A DNA stretch of 64,000 nucleotides from Tuctoria greenei (Eukaryota; Streptophyta; Magnoliopsida; Poales; Poaceae). Both the position numbers and the translations under genes were made by a program. The stretch is taken from positions 77,483,311 through 77,547,310 of the forward strand of contig JAYESD010000003.1 in the NCBI GenBank assembly GCA_036927565.1, given 5' to 3'. Shown piece after piece: positions 23,626 through 35,602 of this stretch (position 1 is the stretch's first letter; each line of letters opens with the position of its first letter). Under the pieces are notes generated by a model that worked only from the letters and a program-made list of their open reading frames with translations, searched no databases and was not told where the DNA came from.

Positions 23626-26595
23626 TCAATGGGATGAAGTCTCTACTACAGTGAAGGCTCCTTCCCATTTACTTCTATGATTCCCATGTCCAAAGAGTTT
23701 AACCCTAGAGTTAAAGAGTAAAACTTTATCTCTAGGTTTCAACTCTTTCAGCGTAATCCTCTTATCGTGCCATCTTTTGGTTTTCTCTTTATAAATTTTG
23801 GCACTGTGGTACACCTTATCTCTCCATTCCTCCAACTCAGAGATTTGCTTCAATCGGTGATTTCCAGTTTCGTTAAGATTCATGTTCCACCGCTTGATGG
23901 CCCAATACGCTCTATGTTCCAATTCTATGGGAAGATGGCAAGTCTTCCCATAGACAAGTTGGAAAGGAGACATGCCGATAGGTGTCTTGTAGGTAGTACG
24001 ATATGCCCACAATGCGTAGGGTGGCCTTTGCTTCCATCCCGTTCCCATTTCCAAGACAGTCTTTTGCAGAATATTCTTAATTTGCTTATTAAATGTTTCT
24101 GCTTGACCATTTGTCTGTGGGTGGTATGCGGTAGCAATGTTATGCTGGACTCAAAGTTCCCTTAGAATGTTCCGGAAGGTCTTATATATTAAATGAGACC
24201 CTCCATCACTTATGACCATACGGGGAGTTCCAGAGCGTGGGAAAATGATCTCATGGAACATTTTCCTTGCTTGCTTGGAATCAGCATTTTTGCATGACAA
24301 TGCTTCTACCCATTTTGACACATAATCGACGGCAACCAGAATATACTCACAATCATAAGACTTAGGAAAAAGTCCCATGAAATCAATACCCCATACTTCA
24401 AATAATTCCACTTGTTGATTGTATGTTAGGGGCATCGCATCGCGAGAAGAGATTGCTCCATGCTTCTGGCATTTCCATCATCTGCGAATGAATTCCTTAG
24501 TATCTTCATACATTGAAGGCCAATATAATCCACTCCACCAGATCTTTGCCTGAGTACGGTAAACACCGTAATGACCACCATAGGGGCCAACATGGCATTT
24601 CTTTATAATTTTGGTGCCTTCGATCAATGGGACGCACCTTCTAAGAAGGCCATCGGCACATACTCTATAGAGGTAAGGGTCATCCCAAAGGTGTCTACGA
24701 CTCCCATAAATGAGTTTCTTTTTGTTCTCCCCTGGTGGTATGTATCCCGTGACCATAAAGTTCACGATATCCGCATACCAAGGGTGAGAGTCTATCACCT
24801 TGAGGAGCATATCATCTCGTAGGAATTCATTGATAGGTATGTCCATGGTTTGTGTGACTTCCATACGTGAAAGATGATCTGCTACTGAATTCTCTACTCC
24901 TTTATTATCTCTTATTTCCAGATCGAATTCTTGGAGTAGAAGAATACATTGAATTAGCCTGGGTTTAGCATCCTTTTTGGTAAGCAGATATTTCAAAGCA
25001 GCATGGTCTGTGTAGACTATGACCTTTGCTCCAACCAAATAGGATCTAAACTCATCGATAGCAAAAACTACTGCTAGGAGCTCTTTCTCGGTTATGGCAT
25101 AATTTAGTTGGGCTCCTATCAGAGTTTTGCTAGCGTAGGCTATTGCGTGATGCTTTTTATCTTCGGTTTGGCCTAAGACCGCACCAATAGCAAAGTCACT
25201 GGCATCACACATGATTTCGAATGACAGCGTCCAATCAGGAGGTTGGATAATTGGAGCTGGGATGAGTGCCTTTTTGAGTATATCAAATGATTTAAGGCAT
25301 TCATCATCGAATTCAAAGGGAGCTTCTTTAGCTAATAGGTTGGTGAGGGGTCTAGCAATTTTGGAGAAATCCTTGATAAATCGTCGGTAGAACCCCGCAT
25401 GACCTAAAAAGCTGCGGATTCCCGTAACATTGATAGGGGGTGGAAGTTTTTCAATAACTTCAATTTTAGCTTTGTCCACCTCTATCCCTCTCTCGGACAA
25501 CAAGTGTCCAAGAACGATGCCTTCCCGAACCATGAAATGCCACTTTTCCCAATTAAGCACAAGGTCCTACTCCTGGCATCTTTGTAAGACCCTGTCTAAA
25601 TTTTCTAGACAATGATCAAAAGTTTTTCCATAGATGGAGAAATCGTCCATGAAAACTTCCATCATATCCTCGATCATGTCTGAAAATATAGACATCATGC
25701 ATCTTTGGAAAGAGGCAGGAGCGTTACACAGTCCAAAGGACAAACACCGGTAGGCATAGGTCCCATAAGTACATGTGGACGTGGTCTTACTTTGATCATC
25801 GAGATGGATAGGAATTTGATGATATCCCGAATACCAATCAAGGAAACAGAAGTAGGAGTGTTTTGCCAATCGCTCTAACATCTCATCGATGAAGGGCAAT
25901 AGATAATGGTCTTTTCTTGTTGTCTTGTTAAGTTTTCGGTAGTCAATGCACATCCTCCATCCCGTGACACTCTGTTCAGAAATTAATTCATTCCTCTCAT
26001 TTTGAACAACTGTCATACCTCCCTTCTTAGGCACTACTTGAACTGGACTTACCCATTCACTATGAGGAACAGGGTAAATAATCCCGACATGCAGAAGTTT
26101 CAAGACTTCTTTCTTGACAATTTCCCACATCGCATTATTCAATCGCCTTTGAGGTTCCCTTGAGGGGAAACTCTAAGGGTCAATAGGAATACGATGGGTG
26201 CATAACGTTGGACTAATTCCCTTGAGATCCTGAAGCGAATATCCAAAAACAGCTCTATGCCTTTCTAACATGGCTATGAATTTGAGCGTTTCATCATCTG
26301 AAAGCTTGTCACTTATGATGACAGGGGCTTCAAAATCGCCATTTAGAACGGTATAACGTAGGCCTGGAGGTAGAATCTTGAGCTCAACAGGAGGTTTTGT
26401 GGAGGGCTCTTCTTTTGGCAATTCAATTTCCTCCTGAAATTCATCCTCCTCTTGGACGAAGTCTTCTTCTCCTTTAATTTCAGGGGGATCTAAAAATTGA
26501 AGAGTCCTAACCTCCTCCATTGGCTCATCTTGGATGGGAGATTCTGCATGTGTTCTTTGAACGCATAATAGGCATGGAGAAATTTCTCCCTCCAA
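23626..26595 (-). pseudogene. pol: Athila pol: RT, RNase H and integrase
   Basis: RT: SEWVSPVQVVPKKGGMTVV (about 26050), GWRMCIDYRKLNKTTRKDHY, YCFLDWYSGYHQIPIHL and the catalytic VFMDDFSIYG at about 25640. RNase [16 protein letters not shown] (about 25200) and [20 protein letters not shown]. Integrase: zinc region ending near 24480, [21 protein letters not shown] with [17 protein letters not shown], and the last acidic residue in [12 protein letters not shown] (about 24090). Only in-frame stops interrupt most of it: TAG 26173, TAG 25567, TGA 24478 (a zinc-finger Cys codon turned to stop) and TGA 24151. One frameshift at 26525-26595 separates it from gag-protease. It would make cDNA and insert it if intact. 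The region 26200-26590 is the acidic linker before RT. Confidence 0.92.
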
Positions 26596-27928
26596 GATTG
26601 ATATTGAAGCTTCCTTCCAATGGAACTTCCATGAGAAATTTCTCTATAGGAATGCCTATCATGATGTCAAAATCTTGGATTTCGAACACGTGAAAATCTT
26701 GGAGAGCCTCAACATCTTTGTGCCTAACAGAAACTTGTTGCAGAACCCCACAACCTTCAGGAATGGTTCCGAATGAATCTCGGAAGGATTTGCATGTTGG
26801 TGCCAATGGCACATCGCCAAGAATGGCGAGAGCACAAGAATCAGAAATGAGATTTGCTCCAATAGTAGGGTTGTACAGGATTCTCATTGGTGCCCCTCTA
26901 ATAGAACATAAGATGGTAGCCAAAGGTGAGGTCATTCGAAGAATTTTGGGTGAATTCTCGACTTCAGCTGTCCACTCTTTGCTTAGGATAGAGGTCAACT
27001 TCTTGACAGTCTGACGGACGAACACCCCGTCAGGTGGTTCAGGTGGAGTTGGTGGCAATGAAGGTTTCATATAGCAACAATACATTGAGGTATTTCCATA
27101 ATCTTCAAAAAGCTCTTCCTCGAAGTAAAATGGAAACTGCGAGGGTTGAATTTCTTCTACCTTTGTAGTCTCAGGTTCAGGAGAGGATTCCTCTGGCAAG
27201 GCTTGAGGTAAACAAGAAATGGGTTCATCCTTGTCCAAGAGTGTATCCTCCGTTCTTGACAAGACTTCCTCTTGGGGAGGCTCATTAAAACCCATAATGA
27301 AGGAAGAATTTTCTAGAATTCTGTCTAGAAGATCCTTGCCTTCTTCTGGAGTCTTATGGAGGAAAGATCCTCCAGCCGTAATGTCAAGATATAGGGCAGA
27401 CTCTTAGTTCAATCCCATGAAGAAATGTTGCAAAAGCATTGGATCGCGGATTAACAAATCTGGGCCAGAATTTCTCGAAAGGGAAAATATGTCCCAAGCT
27501 GCACCTATGGATTCCTTCTCCATCTGCTGTAAGCATAGTACTTCCTTTCGTAAGGAAACAATTCGGGCAATGGGAAAGAAAGCAAGACAAAATTTGTCTT
27601 GTGATTCACTCCAATCACCGTTTGTCTTCCCAACGTAGTGGTTGTACCATTGTTTGGCTTTTTCCTTGAGGGAAAAAGGAAACAACTTCCATTAGAGAGT
27701 TTCCAGTGTCATACCTTTGATTAGAAGGCATGAACACAGTTGTTCAAACTCTCGTAGATGGTGGTAAGGGTTTTCACAATCCGTTCCTGAGAAGGATTGT
27801 TCCCGAACCATGGCTATAAAGCCATGGCGAAGTTCATAGCTGGTTGAAAAAATAGGTTCCGCCGAAGGCGGTGGATCATAGAACTTGCCCTTCGAAGCAG
27901 AGTAAGAGAGAACGGTGGGTTGCTCCAT
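26525..27928 (-). pseudogene. gag: Athila gag and protease
   Basis: Gag starts at MEQPTVLSYSASKGKFYDPP (27928) with ENPYHHLREFEQLCSC and MFPFSLKEKAKQWYNHYVGK, the capsid signature shared by Athila and related lineages. Stops at about 27689 (TAA) and 27401 (TAA) interrupt one otherwise continuous frame. The segment 26525-27295 holds an acidic linker and then a protease-like domain: MRILYNPTIGANLISDSCAL and FEIQDFDIMIGIPIEKFLME. The usual catalytic DxGS/A triplet is not clear here (NPTIGAN), so either the site has mutated or this lineage's variant applies. Confidence 0.85.
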
Positions 27929-28033
27929 TTATATGTTGGTGGTAAGGTAAGAATAAGAAAGGTAATATGATAGATAAAGGGGGATATGATATGAGGGTGA
28001 TCTTGGTTCAAATATTAACAGCAACCGTTCCGC

Positions 28034-28054
28034 GACAATGGCGCTAGAAATGCT
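28034..28054 (-). other. Athila primer binding site
   Basis: Reading on the minus strand just after the LTR end, GCATTTCTAGCGCCATTG resembles the TGGCGCCGTTG-type primer site common in Athila and Tat elements, with G-to-A changes. The equivalent after the LTR at 53350 reads TGGCACCACTAC. Confidence 0.6.
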
Positions 28055-28785
28055 TGTTGGTAATTCTTAACACCACAGAGTTATCCGCAAGCGCACGGAA
28101 ATACCGTCGTAGCACTTCCCCTTAAGCAGTATTCCCAAGGGTATCGAATCCAAAGAACGAGTGTGCTAACCTTTCGAACTAGCTCACCCAAGGACACAAA
28201 GTTGTTTGGTAAGCAAGGAACAGAGAGGAATTCAAAGTATTGATCCTAATTAAAGGTAGTTTGCAGTAGATGCTTGCTTCGGGCACGGGCTTACTCCTAG
28301 CAATACTAGGACGACTCCCACCAAGAGCCTATGGCATAGCCGAACGTGGAGGATTACAAAGGACAAATAGGGTTGTCACCACCTACTATCACCTCTTCAA
28401 TCTGTGGGTCTATGAGGTATCCACAGATGATTTATAACCTAAGCACCACGCTTACGTACTAAATCACTACTCTAGTTGTTTTGAACAGAAAGCTACAACT
28501 AGTGCCTCTAATGAATTAAAGCATTGAACCCACAAGTAACTACTTATGCAAACCACTAAGAATAAAAGATCAAACTTGTATTGAATTCACAAAGGCTTAC
28601 TTGATTGAGTAAAACCTTTGCAGGGGTACAAGTGTAGGAGAGGGACTTGACAAGCCCAAGCCTCCTTATCCTATACTCTTAACCACACTCTCCTTCTACT
28701 TTGGTAGCCTCTAGGACTACTCTAAACCTTTGGAGTGTAGCACTATTCTCATCTTTTGGTGTGTGTGAGAAGTGAGGTGAGGCGG

Positions 28786-28796
28786 TCTATTTATAG
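28786..28796 (-). promoter_or_regulatory. TATA box of Athila right LTR
   Basis: CTATAAATAGA on the minus strand. Upstream in U3 (higher coordinates) come a G-box about 80 bp away and an inverted repeat about 115 bp away. Confidence 0.65.
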
Positions 28797-28908
28797 GTGG
28801 AGAAGGGTCGGTTCCTGCCACAATTAACGCGCGAATCAGTCACCATTGACTCCAGGGAATTGGGAGGAGCTAACACGTGTCATTTGACCGGGTTTGGCGC
28901 CAGGAAGG

Positions 28909-28937
28909 GGTCGGCCGAACCCCTGGTTCGGCCGACC
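28909..28937. repeat. Perfect 13-bp inverted repeat in Athila LTR U3
   Basis: GGTCGGCCGAACC is followed by a 3-nt loop CCT and GGTTCGGCCGACC. Related, partly decayed forms occur at 20407-20435 and at about 57800-57830. Word-level relatives are at 22023 and 52154. Confidence 0.85.
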
Positions 28938-29282
28938 TGGTCAAGTCTCCCCTCGAGGAGTGCTTCATCCAGCTTCTAGGTGGGCCCCCTTGATGTATAT
29001 GGGTGCAACACCATTGGATCTCCTCGTATTCTTCTGTTTGTGGGCCATTTGATCCATGTGTTTCCACATGTCATCTCCTGATTCATTGAAATCCAATTTC
29101 ATGGATTCATCTCTGCATGTTTTGGTATTTTTGGTAATAATTCACCTGCATAAAAATAGACACCAATACTTGTGGAATTGGGTTAGTGTTTAACCCTACC
29201 ACTATGTTTTTTGTTTCTTTTATGCACATTATGAGGTGAATTGACGGTCAAAATATGGTACTTATGGACCGTCAACAGAAGG

Positions 29283-29656
29283 CGCCATATCAAGGATAGC
29301 ATCAAGGAAGTAATGTGCGCCCTCGCTTTGCACCGCCAAATGCACCTTATTTCAGCTCCTCTGCGCCTGCTCATCGCGTTGGATATGCACCGTGCCCAGC
29401 TCAGTTTGAGCAGCAGCGCCCTGTTATGCAAGTACCTAGGCCTCCAATTCCTTATTCACCCCGTGCCAACTTTCCGGGTGCAAACGTTGAGAATCAAGTC
29501 CGTCCAAATTCTGGTGGAGTAAAGAAGTGCTATACTTGTGGAGAAGCTGGACACTTTGCACATCAATGGCCCAAGTCAGGCCTTGGTCAAGGAAGCAATG
29601 CGCCAAGTCTAAACCCAAGACCCAATGGAGGACAGCTGCAAGGGAACCATGGATAG
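29283..29656 (+). pseudogene. gag: Tekay gag copy 2, 3' part
   Basis: The frame resumes after the Athila insertion and its GAAGG duplication. It has a Pro/Arg-rich stretch (RFAPPNAPYFSSSAPAHRVG), then a zinc knuckle CYTCGEAGHFAHQWPK at about 29530-29575 whose last Cys is replaced by Trp. The TAG at 29297-29299 is in the same place as the 11936 stop of copy 1. A TAG at 29654 separates gag from protease in frame. Confidence 0.87.
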
Positions 29657-32600
29657 CAGAATTTTGCTCGTGGCAACGTGAACCATGTATCTACGGAGGA
29701 TGCTCAACAAGCGGATGACGTGGTGATAGGTATGTTTCTCGCAAACTCCAACCCGACGACTATGTTATTTGATTCTGGAGCATCGCATTCATTCATTGCG
29801 TCGAAATATGTTGCCAAGTATAGTTTGCCTATCTCTCATATGAAGTGTACTCTATTGGTTATTTCTCTTGGAGGAGAGATGAGGACACATATGGGGGGTA
29901 GAATTCTTTGCCAACCTCATTGTTTTGGATTCTCAAGGATTGGACATTGTACTTGGTATGGACTGGTTGAGGAAGCACAATGGAGTCATTGAGTGTGCCA
30001 CAAAGATGGTGAAGTTGACTAATGAGGAAGGGACCGCTGTAGAGTTTGAAGCATCCCAACACGCACTGAAGCAATTGGAGTTGAATCATATGGAAGGTGC
30101 CGCAATTGAGGAGATTCCATCGGTGTGTGAAGTTTTGGACGTGTTCCCGGATGAGTTGCCAGGTATGCCACTTGACCAAGACATTGAGTTTGTTATTGAA
30201 TTAATACCTGGAACTGCACCTATAGCTAAGAGGCCGTATAGGATGCCTCCTAAGGAATTAGCAGAGCTCAAGAAGCAAATTCAAGAGCTACTAGAGAAAG
30301 GTTTCATTCGCCGAAGCTCTTCACCTTGGGGAGCGCCTATTCTATTTGTGGACAAGAAGGATGGGTCGTAAAGGATGTGTGTGGATTACTGAGCTCTCAA
30401 TGAGGTGACCATGAAGAACATGTACACCTTGCCACGTATAGAAGACTTGTTTGATCAGATGAAGGGTGCTTGTGTCTTCTCCCAGGTTGATTTGAGGTCA
30501 GGATACATTCAAATGAAGATTAGACCATTGTACATACCCAAGACAACTTTTAGGACACGATATGGATCTTATGAGTATACCGTGATTTCCTTTGGATTGA
30601 CCAATGCATCTTCATACATTATGTACCTCATGAATTAGGTCTTCATGGAGTACTTGGACAAGTTTATTGTGGTGTTCATTGATGACATTATGATCTACTT
30701 GAAGGATTAGAAGGAACATGGGGAACACTTGAGGCTTATGTTGTAGAAGTTGAGGGAGCATCAACTATATGCCAAGTTCAGCTAGTGCCAGTTTTGGTTG
30801 AATGAAGTGTTGTTTCCGAGTCACATTATCTCGGGAGGAGGAGTATCGGTTGACCCCAGAAAAGTGAGGGACGTATTGAAATGGGAGCCACCACAAAACG
30901 TGAAGGAAATAAGGAGTTTTCTTGGGATGGCTGGATATTACCGTCGATTCATCAAAGACTTTTCCAAGATAGCCTAGCCAATGACAGAATTCCTAATGAA
31001 GGGGAAAGCTTTTCAATGGTCCCAAGCTTGTCAAGACAGTTTTGAGGAGTTGAAGAAGAGGTTAACAGCAGCGCCTGTCTTACTTTTGCGGATGTAAGCA
31101 AGAGCTTTGATATATATTTCGATGCATCGATACAAGTACTTGAATGCATGCTCATGCAAGAAGGCCAAGTGGTTGCCTACGCATCGAGGCAATTGAAGAA
31201 ACATGAGCAGAATTACCCAACGCATGATTTGGAACTTGCAGCCGTGGTTCACGCATTGAAGATTTGGAGACACTATATCCTTGGACATAGGTGTGAAATT
31301 TACACGGATCATAAGAGTCTTAAGTATATTTTCACACAAATGGATCTGAATTTGAGGCAACGAAGATTATTGGAGCTCATCAAAGATTATGATTTGCAAA
31401 TCAATTATCATCCAGGGAAGTCTAATGTTGTGGCCGATGCATCGAGTAGAGAAGGAGTAAGTCACCAGCTCACAATTCGAGAATTACGATCCGAGCTATG
31501 TAAGGAGTTTGAACGGTTGAACCTTTGATTTGTGAATGAGATGGGAATAATAGAGTTAAATCCGACCTTGGAGCAAGAATTTCGAGAGTGTCAAGCGAAG
31601 GACGAGGAAATCCAAGAAAGCAAGGAAAGGACCCAAGAGGGAAGAGAATTCAGGTTTGATGAGGATGAACATGGTACTCTATGGCTTGAAAAGAGAATTT
31701 TCGTGCCTAATGTGAAGCATATTCGGGAGACAATACTAAAGGAGGCACATGACTCGCCATATTCAATTCACCCGGGTTGTACGAAGATGTACAAAGACTT
31801 GAAGACTTGTTATTGGTGGGCTAGCATGAAAAAGGACATAGTCGAGTACGTAGCCTTATGTGATGTGTGCCAACGAGTCAAGGCGGAACACCAAAGGCCA
31901 GCCGGATTATTGCAGCCATTAAGGATTCCGGAATATAAGTGGGAAGAAATCAGCATGGACTTTATAGTTGGATTGCCGCGCACCCAGTCCGGTTATGACT
32001 CAATTTGGGTAATTGTGGATCGTTTAACCATGTTATCTCATTTTGTTCTTGTGAAGACCACCTATACCACTGCGAAGCTAGCAGAGCTATACATGGAACA
32101 TATTGTGTGTCAACATGGGCTCCCAAAGAAGATTGTCTCGGATTGAGGTTCTCCATTTACATCTAGATTTTGGCAGAAATTGCATGAAGCTTTAGGAACA
32201 AGGTTAAATTTCAGCTCAGCATATGACCCTCAAATGGATTGACAAAGCGAGAGGACCAATCAAATTTTGGAGGACATGTTAAGAGCTTGTGCTTTGAAGC
32301 ATGGGAAGAGTTGGGACAAGAGATTGCCATATGCAGAATTTTCATACAACAATATTTACCAAGCAAGTTTGAAGATGCCAACTTAGGAAGCACTATATGG
32401 AAGGAAGTGTAGGACACCTTTATTCTGGAATGAGACAGGAGAAACTCAAGTATTTGGTCTGGATGTGTTGCAAGAAGCTGAAAAGCAAGTCCAAATAATT
32501 CGTGAAAACTTGAGAGCCGCTCAATCAAGGCAAAAAGGCTATGCGGACAATAGGAGAAGGAAACTAGCCTTTGAGGTGGGAGACTTCGTTTACCACAAGG

Positions 32601-33038
32601 TGTCACCATTGAGAGGTCATAAGAGGTTAAACATAAGAGGCAAGCTAGAACCTCGTTATATTGGGCCATTCAAGATTTTGGACAACAGAGGAGAAGCAGC
32701 GTATAAGTTGGAGATGCCAACTCATATTTCAGATGTTCATGATGTGTTTCATGTTTCCCAGCTCAAGAAGTGTTTAAGGTACCGGAAGAACAAGTGCCAA
32801 TGGAAGAATGGGAATTAGAGGCGGATTTGACTTATGCCGAGCAATCGGTCAAAATCTTAGAAACTAAGGAGAGAGTCACAATGAACACAATTATTAGATG
32901 GTGCAAAGTTCAATGGAAGCATTACACAGAATCGGAAGAAACATGGGAGCTAGAAGATGATATCAAGAAGGAATTTCCCTATCTCTTCTCTACTGTCTTG
33001 AATCTCGAGGGCGAGATTCATTTTAAGGGGTGTAGGTT
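29657..33038 (+). pseudogene. pol: Tekay pol, copy 2: protease to chromodomain
   Basis: Protease TMLFDSGASHSFIASKYV at about 29760. RT with [19 protein letters not shown], then stops at 30369 and about 30390, [15 protein letters not shown], a stop at 30636 shared with copy 1, and VFIDDIMIY at about 30675. RNase [16 protein letters not shown] (about 31115) is altered relative to copy 1 ([10 protein letters not shown]). Integrase 31532-32146 is open for 204 codons, with HPGCTKMYKDLKTCYWWASM, ALCDVCQRVKAEHQRPAG and IWVIVDRLTMLSHFVLV. The last acidic segment near 32240 is damaged. The chromodomain (IIRWCKVQWKHYTESEETWE) is at about 32885-32950. The protease frameshift at about 29925-29992 sits exactly where copy 1 has it. 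Several stops are C-to-T changes of CAG or CGA. Confidence 0.92.
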
Positions 33039-33167
33039 TGTAACACCCTCATTTTCATCCATCATGCATTTCATACATTCTACATGTTTAAAAATTTAAT
33101 AACATAAAAGGAACAAGTTTGAAATGAATTGATAGCAAAACCACACTTAAGAATTCTGGGTTGTGCG

Positions 33168-33535
33168 GACTAGTCCGATTTCGGTGCGGACTAGTCTGAT
33201 TTCTCTCCGTCTTCAAACAGACTTGTCTGTTTTGCTGCGGACTAGTCTGTTTTCTCTCTCTGGACACTTTTGTACTTGTCCGGCCCATAGCAGACTAGTT
33301 CGGTATCCCAAATTTCTTGAAGATTTGCTAAGTCCCTGGACTTGTCTGGACTAGTCTGGTATTCCAGCAGACTTGTCCATTTTCCTCTCTGAGTAAAGTC
33401 GGACTTGTCTGAGTTTTGGCCAGAATTTTCTGTTTTTCCCTCTGGATATGTTCGGACTTGACCGATGTCCAATCCGGACTTTTCCGATTTCCCTCTATCC
33501 AACTTCGGACTAGTCCGACCCTTTCAGACTTGTCT
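33168..33535. repeat. Palindrome cluster in LTR3
   Basis: This is the third copy of the GGACTAGTCC / GGACTTGTCC array. The arrangement of units matches LTR2 (including the extra unit at about 33465) and many units are intact. Confidence 0.85.
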
Positions 33536-33704
33536 GATAAATCTCGACTCTGAGTTGATCTTTTGTTTCACGACTTGTTTCTTGGGTTTTACATTAAGTG
33601 GACCTAGGTACGTCATGCCTAACTCTTTTAGAGCCCATGTGGGACTCTAAAGCGGCCCCTACTCATCTCAAACTCGTAATCCATCAAACCCTAGGCTCCA
33701 CCTC

Positions 33705-33713
33705 TATATAAAC
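33705..33713 (+). promoter_or_regulatory. TATA box of Tekay LTR3
   Basis: TATATAAAC lies in CACCTCTATATAAACAACCC, identical in context to LTR1. Confidence 0.7.
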
Positions 33714-35602
33714 AACCCCACCCCTTGGCTTGACATCTATTTGCCACTTTTCCACCCCACCCAAACCCTAGCTCGTGAGTAGCCGCAATTAAGGAGGGAG
33801 AAGGAGATCTAGAACAAGAAGAAGAGGAGGAGGAAACGAAAGAGGATCAAGATCTCCATCAACTTCGCATTCTTCATCAACAATTCACCATCAAGTTCTT
33901 CATCAACCCTAGATCATCTAGATCAAAGTGTTGCCTCCAATATTCTAGATTATTTGGAGTCTTAGACACCCGGTATACCTTCTACTTCCTTCTCCTTATG
34001 TGAATTCAACCCCAAATCTCCAAATTCACGTCGATCTAGAAAACCCTAGTTCGCCAGATCTGCGAAGTGCGGACTTATCTGGTCCCTAGTAGACAAATCC
34101 GATTTTCCTGGTTATATTGTGTTGAATTAATTCTAAAATTAGATCAAATCAAATCCAAACCTATATAAACTTATTAAAAGCTATTAGAACTAGTTAGGGA
34201 TCATTAAAAGCAACTCATTAACAAGTTCCACACTGCAATTGCATTAATCATGCATGTAATTTCATATTGAGTTATATGTGTGCATCTATTGATTGTGTTT
34301 CTTGTTTGTATGTTTATTGTGTGGATTAGAAGGATTTGCGCTAGAGAGCATTGCGGAGGATCTCCAGCACCAAGAGTTTGAAGGCTTTGACACAAACCAA
34401 TCCCAAGAGCAAGGCAAGTGTCCTTGAAGCATATTGATCCTGTTTTGAAATAAATGTTGTGTTTGCAAAATTGCATGCTTGTGTCAATTCGGTGGGAAAT
34501 CCTATGATAGGAAGTTTACTAGATTTGTCTAACCACCCTTGTCACCTAGAATTTAAGGTAGAGAGTCGGGAAGGGCTTTTTACCTTTGCTTCACTTAATT
34601 AATTGGGATGGCAAGAAAACTATGTTACTTATCTTAATTATGCATTTATGAGATTATGATTAACATGAACTGTTCAATATGATATGGTAATGGGTGATCT
34701 AAGTAGGCATGGTATATTGATGGGTTGGATGTTATGGTGGTTTCACTTGCTTTATATCTAAGGACCGTTTGTGGAGCGACCATCCAGAATTTACAGTGCC
34801 ACCACGAGGCCAAGTATGGGTGCGGTGTAGCTGATTAATTAGGGCTTAGCCAGTGCTATTTGGACAATTAAGAATGCTCGGAGAAGGGGTAGTCGGATTG
34901 GGTTTGTTGATGATTGGTGGGACTACCCTGGGATCCAAATGGCTCAAGAGGGGGCCCTTGGTTGAAGATGTGCTCAGTTGGAGACTTCGCCACCGGTGAA
35001 ACCTCAGTGGGGTCTAAATAGGTTAGTAATCCCTTTGTAAAGGCTATTTTGTGATCTCTTGGCCACACACCTAAGGAATTGTGAGACGGCACAATTGAGA
35101 TCCTATAGTCATCGAAAGGTGATGAAATCACAAACACTTGGGTAAAGTGGTACAAACTCTGCAGAGTCTACTAAAACTATCATGATAGCTGTGCTCCCAG
35201 TTATAAGCAACCTGGACCCTCACATTATTAGAAGGAATTTGGTGTTGTGATGGTTTTTGGGATTGTTTGGTTCTCGTTATGGTTGGTAATATGGTTATGA
35301 CTGGTTATGGATTGAATTATGATATTGGATATGGTTATTGGTAATGGTGAAATTTGGAATATGGATGATGGTAATGAATTTGGACTGGTACTATGATATT
35401 AATTTATGGTTTATGATGGGTTTATTCACGTACATATAATATATTGTTTTTCCAAGTGTTTTAATGTACTTTTCAGCATGTAGCCTTTATTATGTTTGTC
35501 ATTTGTATCAGCTACATGTCATACTTTCCACACTTGCTGAGTACGACATGTACTGACTCTTACAATTCCCCCACCAACAGGTGCAGGTCAGGATTGGGAG
35601 TA

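Larger units (their letters stand above)
19552..29277 (-). mobile_element. Athila-like Ty3/gypsy element, complete with LTRs and target duplication
   Basis: This 9726-bp element reads right to left: 5' LTR 28055-29277, primer site, gag-protease, RT-RNase H-integrase, an extra ORF, a long 3' non-coding region, polypurine tract and 3' LTR 19552-20775. Target duplication GAAGG flanks it at 19547-19551 and 29278-29282. RT motifs (CIDYRKLNKTTRKDHY, GLCNAPASFQRCMMSIFSDM) identify the Athila lineage. By hand the first 285 bp of the two LTRs differ at about 24 positions, so it is not recent. Several in-frame stops and one frameshift disable it. Confidence 0.93.
28055..29277 (-). repeat. Athila 5' LTR (right copy)
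   Basis: This copy is 1223 bp, starting TGTTGGTAATTC and ending ACCGTCAACA on the plus strand. It holds a TATA (minus strand, 28786-28796), a G-box CACGTG at 28874-28879 and a perfect 13-bp inverted repeat at 28909-28937. Confidence 0.92.
33039..35602 (+). repeat. Tekay LTR 3, left part
   Basis: This part starts TGTAACACCCTC after the polypurine tract and runs 2564 bp to the Sirevirus insertion. The palindrome cluster is at 33168-33535 and the TATA at 33705. It keeps the approximately 115-bp segment that LTR1 lost. It ends in GAGTA, the target duplication of the Sirevirus. Confidence 0.92.
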
